Assembly (NCBI GenBank): GCA_030248065.1
Contig: JASAMV010006129.1
Coordinates: 1 to 64,000, forward strand
From: Rhynchonema sp. JSB1_4
Lineage: Eukaryota > Nematoda > Chromadorea > Monhysterida > Xyalidae
Direction of reading: 5' to 3'
DNA: 64,000 nt
This document shows, piece after piece, positions 21,559 to 31,296 of the stretch (the first letter of the stretch is position 1; the number at the start of each line of letters is the position of its first letter). Position numbers and translations under genes: made by a program. The notes beneath the pieces were generated by a model that was given only the letters and a program-made list of their open reading frames with translations, searched no databases and was not told the DNA's origin.

Positions 21559-24274
21559 TCAGTCAACGACGGCTGAAAATTTTGAAGAAATGTGGCGAGA
21601 AACTAGGTCTCGACCACGTGAGTTTAGTTTAGTTTTGAAGGCCGCAGTTGAGGCAGCAGAGACCACACTCTCTGGGAGCCCGTTCCAGAGGTCCACGACG
21701 CGATATGCCCAATACCCGGACAAGTCTGGACCCGCCCCATGAGCCCGACACAACCTGTGGGAGTGCCCTCGGGTTGGGCGGCCGGTGTCACTTGATGGAA
21801 AGAATGATTCCTTGGTTACCCCAGGTATGAGACCATGAACGACCTTGTACACAGTGTTGGAGGTACTCTGGAGGGGGGGATACCTACTGTACCGCGCTCG
21901 GAGAGGGGGGGATACCTACTGTACCAGAGCCGATGGCCTGGGGGGGGGTTATGTACCTAGGGGGGGTTTGGGGGGGGGGTGGGGGGGGGGGGTTAGGTTT
22001 TGGGGTGAAAATTTTTTATGTGTTTATTATGTGTGGAATCGTGTGAAAACGTAGTATTTGCGTGCGTAGCGCGCGAATTTCGGGTAATTTGAGGTAAAAA
22101 ACACTGATTTTGCACTAATTTCGGCATTTTGGTCAAAAATTGGCACTTTTGGGGCAAAATCGGGGGGGATACCTACTGTACTGGGGTGAAAATCGGGGGG
22201 GATACCTACTGTACCATGCCAAACATCGGGGGGGATACCTACTGTACCAGGCGAGGGGGGATACCTACTGTGGGGGGGGGGGGCTACCCCCCCCCCAAAC
22301 CCCCCCCACCTCCAACACTGCTTGTACACAAGCACAAGATCGTTCACGGTCCGGCGATAAATTAGGGAGTCCAAATTTAGGGCATGCAGACGCTGTTGGT
22401 AAGACTGTCTGCATGCCTGGTAAATAATAAGTGAACCGACGTTGAATTTTTTCAACGTTTTTGGCCAAGGTGACATTTTGAGGGGACCAAACGGACATGG
22501 AAAATTCCAGTAATGGACGAACGTAGGCCAAGTAGAGTTTTCTGAGGAAGTCGAGATTTCGACTGTGAAAGTTTCGGCGGATGGTCTTCTCCATTCTGCT
22601 GGCGTCAGCCACAATTTTACCAATATGTGACTCAAACTTTAAGTTTTGTTGGTCTATTAAGACACCCAGGTCCCGGACATGGGGTGGTGAAATAATTTGC
22701 TCATTCCCACAGAAGTAGACAGCGGAGATTTGGGGAAGATTCCCAAGCCTTACTGTGACGCTCTTATGGCTGGCCAGGGCCATGCCATTTACAGAGAGCC
22801 AACTAATGACTGCATTTATGTCACTCTGGAGGATTTTGGTATCTGCAGCGCTACGGATTTCCCTGTAAATTTTGATATCGTCGGCGTAGAGATACAGGTA
22901 GGTGCCTGGATGCACTACACCGACCACATCATTTATGTAGATGAGAAAGAGAGTCGGACCGAAAACACTGCCCTGAGCGACCCCGGAGGTGACCGGGATC
23001 CACCCAGAAACAGCGTCACCGACCCGAACCCGTTGTGACCGCCCATTTAGGTATGAAGTTACCCAAGTGAGTAAATGGCGGGGGAAACCGTAGTGCTGCA
23101 ATTTTTGCAACAGCGCAGAGTGGGGGACAGTATCGAAGGCCTTTTGGCTGTCTAGGTAAATGATGTCCACTGCGTTCCCCCGCTCTAACGCTGCTGTCCA
23201 GTGTGACATGCAGCACAATAGCTGGGCCTCTACAGAGCGACCAGGGATGAAACCGAATTGGGAGGGGGATAATAAATTGTATTTTTGAAGATGGGCCATG
23301 ACCTTTGAGTTGATAAAGGCCTCCAAAAGTTTACAGGAGGAGGAAGTAAGAGAAATGGGCCGATATTTAGTGACAGTTTTTGGGAATTTTTCCTTTGGAA
23401 CTGGGATCACATCGGCCAACTTGAAGTCATCGGGAATAACTCCGGTGTGGAGAATTTGGTTGAAAAGAAAAGAGAATTGGTCCGCAAGAGCGATGCCCAA
23501 TCTCTTCAAGAAAGCCGAAGGGATCCCGTCAGGGCCAGGGGTGGTCTTGGCTGGTAATTTTCGAAGGAATTGAAGGAGAATGGGGGGTGAGCAAACTATT
23601 TCTTCCATGTCCGGAACGAGACGGGCTGCACATAGAGGGATAGTGCCTGAAATTCCAAGGTTGGAATTAAAGACAGAGACAAAATAAGTGTTGAAGGCAA
23701 TGGCCTTGTCCTTATCCTCCGTGTGCAGCACGCCGTCGGTGTCAGTTACATCAGGAAGATCAGTCCGGGGGCTGATCTTTCGTCTGATGTAACTCCAAAA
23801 CTTTTTTGGGCTTGGATTTGTGACCAACGACTGTTCTCGCCCACGGACCCAGCCTCGCCTGCGTCGGCGAATGGTGCGAGAAATTTTGCAACGGGAATAG
23901 TAGGTGTTGATATTTGGTTCCCGATGCATGCGCGAGCGCAGACGAGACTCGGTTCTACGCAGGCGGGAAAGCTGAGGTGACCAGTCGGGCATATACCCGG
24001 TTGTCGAGGAGACGCGTGAGATGGGCACAAATTCTTTAATGGCCATTTGGCATGCCAATTTGATGGCATCCCAGGTGGAAAGTGGGTCAGAAAATGGGCC
24101 ATAAAGAATTTCATCCCATGGAATATTGAGAGAAAGAAAAGCTTCCATCACGTCCCATTTCGCTCGGCCCCAGTTCCGAAAACGGGTGATTTTACGACAT
24201 TTTGATGTCGTGTAACTGGTTGTGAGCCAAACGGGACGGTGGTCGCTCTGAATGTCTCCAAGACTGGTGGGCAC
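21559..24274 (-). pseudogene. LINE-A reverse transcriptase ORF, frameshifted and interrupted
   Basis: About 620 codons are open from 24274 to near 22400. Reverse transcriptase blocks in order: TPGPDGIPSAFLK, YRPISLTS, FGFIPGRS, YLDSQKAFDTVPH (first catalytic Asp kept), GVAQGSVFGPTLF and YLYADD (catalytic Asp pair kept), then PLLEFSMSVWSP. A frameshift near 22400-22430 moves the conserved tail (RLHALNLDSLIYRR) to another frame. The chain is then split by the MITE at 21852-22320 and continues at 21851-21559 (VVHGLIPG...GHSHRL...WNGLPESVV). Catalytic residues look intact but the copy cannot encode a full protein. Confidence 0.85.
21852..22320. mobile_element. hAT-like MITE, array motif ATACCTACTGTACC
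   Basis: 469 bp with a perfect 13-bp terminal repeat (CAGTGTTGGAGGT / ACCTCCAACACTG) and exact 8-bp duplication CTTGTACA at 21844-21851 and 22321-22328. Six copies of GGGGGATACCTACTGTACC-like motif sit between G-runs, two at the left and four at the right. The core holds GCGTGCGTAGCGCGCG (22061-22076). It splits the LINE-A coding region. Confidence 0.9.
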
Positions 24275-24711
24275 TTCAACTTGGGTGATTTTGCTTTTTG
24301 CTATTTATTGGAATTGGATAAATTACCAATGTTCTCAACCTGGTCCAATGGTACCAATGATCGACGCGCACGATGACAATTTCCAGCTTGCTGCCGCTAA
24401 TACACGTGTCGATAAGCAGCGATCAGCAAGGTTCTCGCAACGATCTCGCTTGCGGCGGGTTACGGTATTCGGGGGCTGAGTGACAACCTCCCGTAGACTG
24501 CCTTTAACAAGGTTCTCAACCTGGTCACATTATGCAACTAGCGATAATAGCCACATGACTCGAAATTCAAGTGGCGATTTGGAAATCTCAAGTGGTGAAA
24601 CCGCTACCTCAGATGGCCATAAAAAACCACGATGCAAAAATATTGAAAGTTTTCGTTGGGGAACGAAAATTTCAAGAAAGATTAGCAGTTTTGGTGTGGG
24701 GTGAAAAAGTT

Positions 24712-24835
24712 ACATACCGACACTACCGACACCTCAGAAAAACTGACTTTTGGCCGCCGACACTGACACCGACATTAGTAGTGTCGGTACCGACACCGAC
24801 CTTTTTCCGACACCGACGCCGATCCCTACTTATGA
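24712..24835. repeat. CCGACAC-rich repeat fragment
   Basis: Repeated CCGACAC/GTGTCGG units around a palindromic centre (GTGTCGGTACCGACAC, 24780-24795), with right end CGGCGATCCCTA-like sequence that resembles a TAGGGATCGG terminus in reverse. It is probably a fragment of another motif-array element. The 24291-24711 stretch before it shows nothing recognisable. Confidence 0.4.
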
Positions 24836-25279
24836 GGTAGAAAATTTGACCTATTTTTGCCCCTTTTTGGAAAAAATTCTTCATAAAAAGGGTATTTTGG
24901 GGACTTTGGAGAACATTGACCCAGTGTAGTTCCTGGTCCGGCGCGGCGGTTAGTGTACCTACCCCTTTTTTCCGTGCGGCGATTAGTGTACCTCCCAGGG
25001 CAGAAGGGGGGAAGACCCAAATTCAGGAAAAAGTCAATTTTTGAGGTAGAAAATTTGACCGATTTTTGCCCCTTTTTAGAAAAAATTCTCCATAAAAAGG
25101 GTATTTTGGCGACTTGACATCATTGACCAAAAAATCACCCATTTTAGGCCTAAAAATGCCCATTTTAGGCTTAAAAATGCCGATTTCAGGCAAAAATTGG
25201 GGCGGCTAGTGTACCTGGCGCGGCGGTTTGTGTTCTAGTGTACGTTGGTCGCGGCGGTTAGTGTACCTTAGGGGTGGGG
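24836..25279. mobile_element. CAGTGTAGTTCCTGG MITE with GGCGGTTAGTGTACC array, right end lost
   Basis: A fragment of an older copy (24836-24921) is followed at 24922 by CAGTGTAGTTCCTGGTCCGG, then arrays of GCGGCGGTTAGTGTACC on both sides of the usual core (AAATTTGACCGATTTTTGCC, GGGTATTTTGGCGAC, GGCCTAAAAATG). The right terminus is missing because the next element begins at 25280. Confidence 0.65.
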
Positions 25280-25637
25280 CAGCGTAGTTCCTGGGGGTAG
25301 GGTGGTCCCCCCTCGGGCACGTCTGTTCCCCCTCCATGGTATGTCTGCCCCACTGTTCCCCCTTCGGGTACGTCTGCTCCCCCAATCTTTGCCTAAAATA
25401 GCAAATTTAGGCATAAAATGAATGACTTCTAGGTCAATGTCGTCAAAAATCGCCAAAATACCCTTTTTATTGAGATTTTTTCCAAAAAGGGGCAAAAATG
25501 AGTCAAATTTTCGACTTCAAAAAATGACCTTTCTCCAAATTTGGGTCCTCCCCCCTTCCGCCCAAGTGGGTACGTCTGTTCCCCCTCCGAAAAAAGGGGG
25601 TACCACCTGTTCCCCCTCCGGACCAGGAACTACACTG
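25280..25637. mobile_element. CAGTGTAGTTCCTGG MITE with GTCTGTTCCCCCTCC array
   Basis: Left end CAGCGTAGTTCCTGG (one change), right end CCAGGAACTACACTG. The subterminal arrays read GGGTACGTCTGTTCCCC on both sides. The core is the same as in the 19137 and 36963 elements. The flanking 8-mers differ (GGGTGGGG against ATTGTCAT), so either one flank was rearranged or this is a composite with its left neighbour. Confidence 0.7.
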
Positions 25638-25690
25638 ATTGTCATTGTCGTGCTTCATCTTCATTTCGTCACCGCTGGCTGTTTTCAGTG

Positions 25691-25839
25691 ATGGCCACAG
25701 CAAACGTCAGCGAAGACGAGGCGGTCGTTATTCCGACTGCTTCGGAAAACGACGGATCGATGATCATCGGCAACGCGACGCTCAAGCTCATTCGGCCATT
25801 GAGCAGATTCGAATTCAAAAACAAGATCCTGATGCAAGT
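25691..25839 (+). CDS. Candidate first exon of an unrecognised gene
   Basis: ATG followed by about 49 codons (MATANVSEDEAVVIP...LSRFEFKNKILMQ) ends at a GTTAGT donor-like site. The acidic start and balanced composition look coding, and it lies between repeats rather than within one. I could not link it with confidence to a second exon; the nearest candidate is 26651-26873. Family unknown. Confidence 0.35.
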
Positions 25840-25896
25840 TAGTAGTAATTTTTAGTAGCAAATTGCTATCATTTAGTAGCAAAAAAGACTATGCCG

Positions 25897-26275
25897 CCGG
25901 GATGGCTGCAAAGTACCTACCCTTCCCCCCAAGGGGCGGTTGCAAGGTATCTACCCCTTAGGGGGAGAATCCCTCCAGCCACTACACTGACTGCTTCCCT
26001 ACTTTTTCGGAGGGGAAATTAGTGTACCTCCCTCCTCCCTGGGGGAAGGGGAAGACCCAAATTCAGGAAAAAGTCACTTTTTGAGTATGAAAATGTGACA
26101 CATTTTTGCCCCTTTTTGGATAAAAATCTTCATAAAAAGGGTATTTTGGCGACTTTTGACAACATTGACCTAAAAATCACATTTTTGCCTAAAAATGCCG
26201 ATTTTAGGCCTAAAATGCATTTTAGGCCTAAAATTTTTGGGCAAAAATTGTTGAAATTAGTGTACCTTAGGGACC
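25897..26275. mobile_element. Two abutting MITE fragments
   Basis: 25897-25990 ends CCAGCCACTACACTG, a terminus of the 36399 type with a GTACCTACCC motif. 25991-26275 is a copy of the CAGTGTAGTTCCTGG-family interior with the array variant GAAATTAGTGTACC on both sides but without either terminus. Confidence 0.55.
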
Positions 26276-26650
26276 ACACTGGGCCTGGGTATGGATATTC
26301 GAACAAAACGAATTCTGATTGAAATTATGCTTTCATTTCTAAAACAGTGAAGCCTGTAAAGAAATAACAAATTGCAATTCGCACTGTTTCAAAATTGCTT
26401 TATCGAAACAAAATCTTGTTTGCTTTCGTTCGGGATTTTTTCTTTAGCAAGCCATTAACATAATTATCTTATAATATATTAATATTGGTTGAAAAATAAT
26501 CGTGTTTAACAATTATCAGAGCTCTAACGACTACATTCTATACTTAGAGACGACCAACATTTCACTTCAATATTACTCGGTCCTGAATCGAACAAAAAAA
26601 TTAGAAAAAAACGCAAAAGATTTGATTTTTTCGTTCATTACATATCCAGT

Positions 26651-26873
26651 ATACGAATGTCACCTCACAAATAGGACAAACATCCTTTTTTTATACTCGA
26701 ATTTTCCTCCACATGGGGTTGATCAAATGGAAATTCTGTCTGCCCGAAGATCTTGTCGAAAACCAGAGAAATTTACTGCTTAATGAAATTTGGAATGGTT
26801 TAACAGATGTTCAATTTGCGTTTCGTTTGAGTGTGCGACAAGCAGTAACTTGTCCCCTCAGACCAAAAGGAAG
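26651..26873 (+). CDS. Candidate internal exon, unrecognised
   Basis: Open between an acceptor-like CATATCCAG and a GTGAGG donor, about 74 codons including the stretches IGQTSFFYTRIFLHMG, LPEDLVENQRNLLLNEIW and FAFRLSVRQAVTCPLRP. It reads like protein with several amphipathic helices but matches nothing I know. It might belong with 25691-25839. AT-rich sequence without features surrounds it (26276-26650, 26874-27005). Confidence 0.3.
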
Positions 26874-27009
26874 GTGAGGCCCACCCAGGAGCGCCAAATG
26901 TTACCAATGATACTGATTGGTCTGTGTTATTTTGGTGGATGTGTCTGTTGGGTTGGTAAAGGGCTATTTGGCTGTTGTATAAATAAGGTTTTCCAAATCG
27001 CTTAAAACG

Positions 27010-27823
27010 AATATGGGATCCACTTTACTCCACGTTTAAGCTTGAACGCCTAACATGCCTGAATAGATTGCCAAATGACAGCAGATAATGGACAACATTA
27101 CAGTTGGACCTGGATGGTGTGCGTATTTGAAAGATTAGATGCGGACTATTCATTTCGCGTTTCGGCTTATCGTTATGTTTCGTGACAAATCATCGCTATA
27201 GTCTGTTGATTATATTTCGACATAGTGTATAAGCCCCATTCAGCGATGTTTGGAGCGGGCTGGGTCGACGCCATTCTAAATGAATGTTTCAAGCATTGCC
27301 AACTCATTCGCAGAGCCGTTGAACATTGTTGGTGCTGTGCGATGACAGGCCACGTGTTTTTGCGCCACGCGGCAAGCAATGTTCAATCGGTCTTTTGCCT
27401 GAGTTAGCAATGCTTGAAACATTCATTTAGAATGGCGTCGACCCAGCCCGCTCCAAACATCGCTGAATGGGGCTTATACACTATGTCGAAATATAATCAA
27501 CAGACTATACCCGGACGTGTTATTTTCAAAAACGCTGCAACTTCGAAACAAAAGCAGATCAAAACCGAGTTAATTCAGAAGGTTCGTCGGATTTACCGTA
27601 AAAAGTCATTAGGCTCGAGGCCTGCACTGTTGCTAGGCTTGGGCCTAGGCTTGCATTCAGGGATTTGGGACCCATGCAGCCTAAGCCTGAAATCAAACCC
27701 CCAACCTAATGACGGTCCTACGGCTGCATGGACGTGCTTGACTTGACGGTGCCTTTTGGCATTTAGGCATGTTAGGCGTTCGGGCCTAAAGCCTAAATGC
27801 GTGCTTAAAGTGGATCCCATATT
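27010..27823. mobile_element. Element with about 60-bp inverted ends (ATATGGGATCCACTTTA)
   Basis: 27010-27065 and 27762-27823 are imperfect inverted repeats, both starting AATATGGGATCCACTTTA and running into GCCTAACATGCCT. No clear target duplication. It encloses the long hairpin at 27197-27509 and a possible exon, so it may be a non-autonomous element that captured host sequence. Confidence 0.45.
27197..27509. repeat. Near-perfect 110-bp inverted duplication of an exon-like sequence
   Basis: Arms 27197-27306 and 27401-27509 are reverse complements, and the complementarity continues imperfectly into the loop. The right arm contains an open frame from ATG 27432 (MASTQPAPNIAEWGLYTMSK...) that continues past the arm to a GTTCGT donor-like site at 27582. 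The left arm is an inverted partial copy of that exon. A transcript across it would form a long hairpin. Confidence 0.6.
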
Positions 27824-28264
27824 TCTTTTCGGTGCCCCTGAAAAACCATAGGATGAGTTTTCACGGCAGTTCTGTAGCCTTTGGTACTCTTAACCGCAGG
27901 GTCCCGAGCACTTTACCAGTGCCCAGCTCTGTCCGTTTTATTTGCGCTTTATTTGTGATCAGTCTTCCCGGCAGGGTGCGAATTCTGTCTCCGCTACCGC
28001 GCGCGCGTAAACAAACAACAGAGGTGACGTCATCATGACGTGACGATGGGGTTGTGGGGATGGGTCTTGGGCGGGCAACGGGACGGGAGATAGAATTCAC
28101 ATAAACGGAATCCAACTCTGGATTTCTCTTTCGTTGAACTTTTGGCTCAGGGTTCGATTCAGGCTTAGGCTTAGGCCCCAGCCAGGAAGACCTGTGCACA
28201 TTTCTCACGTGCACGCCTAAGGCCTCAACACAATTAGGATACGGCAGCTTCGCGTCAGTTGGAT

Positions 28265-28386
28265 TCCGTACCCCGGCCCGGCCCGAGCCCCCAAATCTCC
28301 GGCCCGGCCCGGCCCGACCCGTACCCCCAAATCTCCGGCCCGGCCCGGCCCGAACCCCCAAATCTCCGGCCCGGCCCGGCCCGAAT
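28265..28386. repeat. GC-rich minisatellite, about four 30-bp units
   Basis: Units of the form CCCCCAAATCTCCGG followed by two to three CCCGGC blocks. Similar single units recur at 28912-28968, suggesting these too are arrays at the ends of an element whose termini I cannot define. The upstream 27840-28260 stretch has a TGACGTCA site (28025-28032) but no gene call. Confidence 0.6.
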
Positions 28387-28498
28387 TTTTGGCTCAGATT
28401 TTAACCCAATTTTTGTCATAATTTTTGCGATTTTTGAATCTATTTTTTTGGTTGAAAATTCATTGTTTTCCATGAAAAAGTCGCCAGATAGACAATAC

Positions 28499-28807
28499 CA
28501 ATGGTGTGGCTGGGGGGTAGGTAAGGTAGATGACGCGCCATCCTGGTACAGTAGGTAGGTCGCCGCCCCCGGCTGGTACAGGTTGCTATTTTTGGCTCAA
28601 AATGGTATAAAATCGATATTTTTCACTCCAAATAATCGAAAAATCGCGCGCTGCGCGCGAAATGAGGGTTTTGGAGTACATTTTCATCTAAATTTAGACA
28701 AAAAATTTTGTTCCCCCCCAAGCTCGGCCGGTACAGTAGGTAGGTTGATTGCAGGCCTTTCTGGTGGTACAGTAGGTTGATTGCACGCCTGGGTAGCCAC
28801 ACCACTG
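28499..28807. mobile_element. hAT-like MITE, array motif GGTACAGTAGGTAGGT
   Basis: 309 bp, termini CAATGGTGTGGCT and AGCCACACCACTG (one mismatch), exact duplication GACAATAC at 28491-28498 and 28808-28815. Motif copies GGTACAGTAGGTAGG at both sides; core hairpin CGCGCGCTGCGCGCG at 28645-28659. Confidence 0.88.
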
Positions 28808-29163
28808 GACAATACTGATCACTGACTTGCTGAATCCGTCAGAAATTTTAGTATTTTTGACAAAAAAAACCCTACTTTTTCAGTAAAATAAGTCACTTCA
28901 GAAGCTTCGGGCCGGGGTGCCCGGCCCGGCCCGACCCTCCAAATCTCCGGCTCGGGCCGGCCCGATTGCGACCTCTGATTCCGTACCAACCCATACCCAT
29001 GCCAATACCAGGCACTTCAGTAGTATTGATCTGGCGTTGGGTATTGGTATTGGGTTGGTTGGTTGAAGTCCAGCGTTCGGTTGTCGTGGTCTCATTGTTG
29101 ACTGAAGATGTCCGACAGATCTTCTGCGCATTTGATCGGGTTACGCCACAGGTCGATTGGGCT

Positions 29164-29590
29164 CAGTGCTGTGGCTACTTTTGCGGGGCGGGTAGGGTAC
29201 ATAGGTGGAAAAATCCGGGGCGGGTAGGGGGGTAGTGTACCTGGGATCTTGGGGGGGGGAAATCCGGTTGGGGGGGGGGGGGGGGGAAGATTTTTCGGGG
29301 CGGGTAGGGTACAACACAAGTTTTTTCGCGTGCCTGTTTTTATGTACTAAAAAGTACATATATCGCGCGCAGCGCGAAATTTTTTGCACTTTTTAGGGTT
29401 TTCGGTCGAAATTTGGGCATTTTTGACCGAAAAATGGGCACTTTGGGGGTAAAAATCGGGGCGGGTAGGGTCCCAGGGCGGGGCGGGGAGGGGGGTAGGG
29501 TCCAAGAGCGGGGCGGGTCGGGGGGTCGCGTACCAGGCCGGGGCGGGGAGGGGACCATTGGGGGGGGACCCCCCCCCAGCCACAGCACTG
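29164..29590. mobile_element. hAT-like MITE, array motif GGGGCGGGTAGGGTAC (copy 1)
   Basis: 427 bp, perfect termini CAGTGCTGTGGCT / AGCCACAGCACTG, exact duplication ATTGGGCT at 29156-29163 and 29591-29598. At least eight GGGGCGGG(TA)GGG units with long G-runs. Core hairpin CGCGCGCAGCGCG at 29364-29376. Inserted in the LINE-B coding end. Confidence 0.9.
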
Positions 29591-29666
29591 ATTGGGCTCG
29601 TGGATACGGGTCGGCTTTTGCAACGAAACAGATGTTCGACCGTGTCAGGCTCGGTGCAGCATCGAG

Positions 29667-30145
29667 CAGGGTAGTACTTGGGGGGGGTGGGGGGGGGTCC
29701 CCCCCCCCAAATTCATCTATCTATCGTCAACACTTTTTGATTTCATCTATCTATCGTCAACACTTATGGGCAAATCTATCTATCGTCAACAAATTCTGGG
29801 AACAATCTATCTATCGTCAACACATTTTGAACCCAAAATTGACATTTTTGACTCAAAATGGCTCAAAATCGGTATTTTTCACCCCAAATAGGCAAAAAAT
29901 CGCGCGCTACGCGCGGATTTAGTACATCTAAGTACATTTTCATTAATATTTGCACCTTATTACCTACTTAGTACACTATACTATACCTTGATTTTTGGCG
30001 ACCCCCCCCCCCCACCATCTATCTATCGTCAACAAGTTTGGGTCGACCCCCCCCCCAGATTTCGGACTTGGGTCATCTATCTATCGTCAACACATTTCGG
30101 GTCCCAATCTATCTATCGTCAACACCCTGACCAAGTACTACACTG
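29667..30145. mobile_element. hAT-like MITE, seven ATCTATCTATCGTCAAC repeats (copy 1)
   Basis: 479 bp, termini CAGGGTAGTACTTGG / CCAAGTACTACACTG (one mismatch), exact duplication GCATCGAG at 29659-29666 and 30146-30153. Seven copies of ATCTATCTATCGTCAAC, four left and three right of a core with CGCGCGCTACGCGCG (29901-29915). Inserted in LINE-B between the two cysteines of the zinc knuckle region. Confidence 0.92.
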
Positions 30146-30317
30146 GCATCGAGGGCACACGTTTTGTATGTTTGGGTCGATGCGATTGCGATATGAGTTC
30201 AGCATGCGGCAGTGACCACTGCGTAATTGCGCCAGCAGGGTGCATCTTGTACGCCGATCCAGCGACTCTTCTTCTGGGTTGATGTCGGTGTCGGGTGGTT
30301 TGGTGCCCAGGACCCGA

Positions 30318-30679
30318 TTCAAATTCAAATTCGAATTTTACCTGCACGCTTTCGCAAAGACCTTTACACAAGATCCGGAGAAACCCTAAAAAAATGAACA
30401 TGAGTATCAATAAACAAAAATGTGAACAAGAACGAACAAACGACAAAGAAAACATACCGGCGAGATTCACCCAACCAAACTAATGAAGAGAACAAACGTA
30501 AAGTCGGCAACGGATGACGGAATATTGATGATTATCTGAAAAGCAGCAACCCAGTGACTGAGGGGATCAGTCAACGACGGCTGAAAATTTTGAAGAAATG
30601 TGGCGAGAAACTAGGTCTCGACCACGTGAGTTTAGTTTAGTTTTGAAGGCCGCAGTTGAGGCAGCAGAGACCACACTCT
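30318..30679 (-). mobile_element. LINE-A 3' end, 5'-truncated copy
   Basis: Nearly identical to LINE-A 20661-21660 with the TRIM absent: GAATTT tail, 3' UTR and the last 40 or so codons of the ORF. It lies within the LINE-B coding sequence and represents a short truncated insertion. It serves as the empty-site reference for the TRIM. Confidence 0.85.
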
Positions 30680-31077
30680 GCCTTGATTGACGCTGAGTGC
30701 CGCCTTGTCCTGGGAGACGAAGTCGGTTTGGATCGCTTTCAGCGTTTTGCCGTAGTCGTACTTCTTCTTCGTCATTACGGTGTTGCGTTGTACAACTTTC
30801 GCGAATTTGGACTGAAGAGTAGGTCGACGTTTGGCTTTCGTGTGAGGGTCGGATGTCGTTTCGTGGCAGGGATGTTCTCGAAGTTGCGCTGCCGCCAGGA
30901 ATTGCGCGCTGACCATGTCGAGATGGCGGTCAGCTGCTTGCACTCTTGGTGAAGGTGGTCTGTATTGGTATTGGGTCGCACCCGGTATTGGTATTGGGTA
31001 TCGGTGCAGGGCCGTTACTGGTATTGGGTGTCAAAAGTGGCATTGTGCCATGTGCCCAGGCCTAGTCCGGGGAGCTC

Positions 31078-31190
31078 TGGCTCTATTAATTCACTGACCC
31101 TATTTGGGGGGGGGCAGGGCAGGGCAGTATTACGGGGGGCTCTATTCCTGAGGGGGCTGTATTTCGGTTTTCACAGTACGCCCCCTGCCT
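31078..31190. mobile_element. Diverged copy of the TA-duplicating MITE
   Basis: Reads CTCTATTAATTCACTGACCC, then G-runs, then CTGTATTTCGGTTTTCACAGTA, the reverse complement of the 32392-32628 element with several changes. Sequence at 30950-31077 is GGTATTGG-type simple repeat and unassigned. Confidence 0.55.
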
Positions 31191-31296
31191 GCCACCACTA
31201 TGTCCGTCCGGAGGATCCGATACCGATCCGATCCGCCGATCACATTCACAATCACACCAACACCAAATTTGATATCGCTCAAAGCTTCGTGCTGAC

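Larger units (their letters stand above)
20661..24290 (-). mobile_element. LINE-A, 5'-truncated non-LTR retrotransposon (CR1/Jockey-like)
   Basis: Read on the minus strand: the end of an endonuclease domain (SDHRPVW motif), reverse transcriptase, C-terminal domain, about 270 bp of 3' UTR, and a GAATTT-repeat 3' tail at 20661. Coding similarity ends near 24290 where an in-frame stop occurs, so the 5' half is missing. Two later insertions interrupt it: the TRIM at 20900-21547 and the hAT-like MITE at 21852-22320. A second, much shorter copy of the 3' end is at 30318-30679. Confidence 0.85.
28930..30945 (-). mobile_element. LINE-B 3' portion (non-LTR retrotransposon) split by three insertions
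   Basis: Minus-strand coding pieces: 30943-30680 (RHLDMVSAQFLAAAQ...), 30317-30146, 29666-29591, and about 29163-29090. When the insertions at 30318-30679, 29667-30145 and 29164-29590 are ignored, the tail reads NRVLG, LLAQLRSGHCRMLNSYRNRI, then a zinc-binding CPRCC...HLFRC knuckle, DLWRNP and a stop near 29090. This is the conserved C terminus of a widespread animal LINE protein (AQLRSG and CPxC...HxxxC). The 3' UTR follows to about 28930 with TATTGG-type simple repeats. The reverse transcriptase part is absent (5' truncation). Confidence 0.8.

Noticed and set aside
25280..25637. Clean 8-bp duplication for this MITE
   Set aside because: Flanking 8-mers GGGTGGGG and ATTGTCAT do not match; the left neighbour is truncated at the same point.
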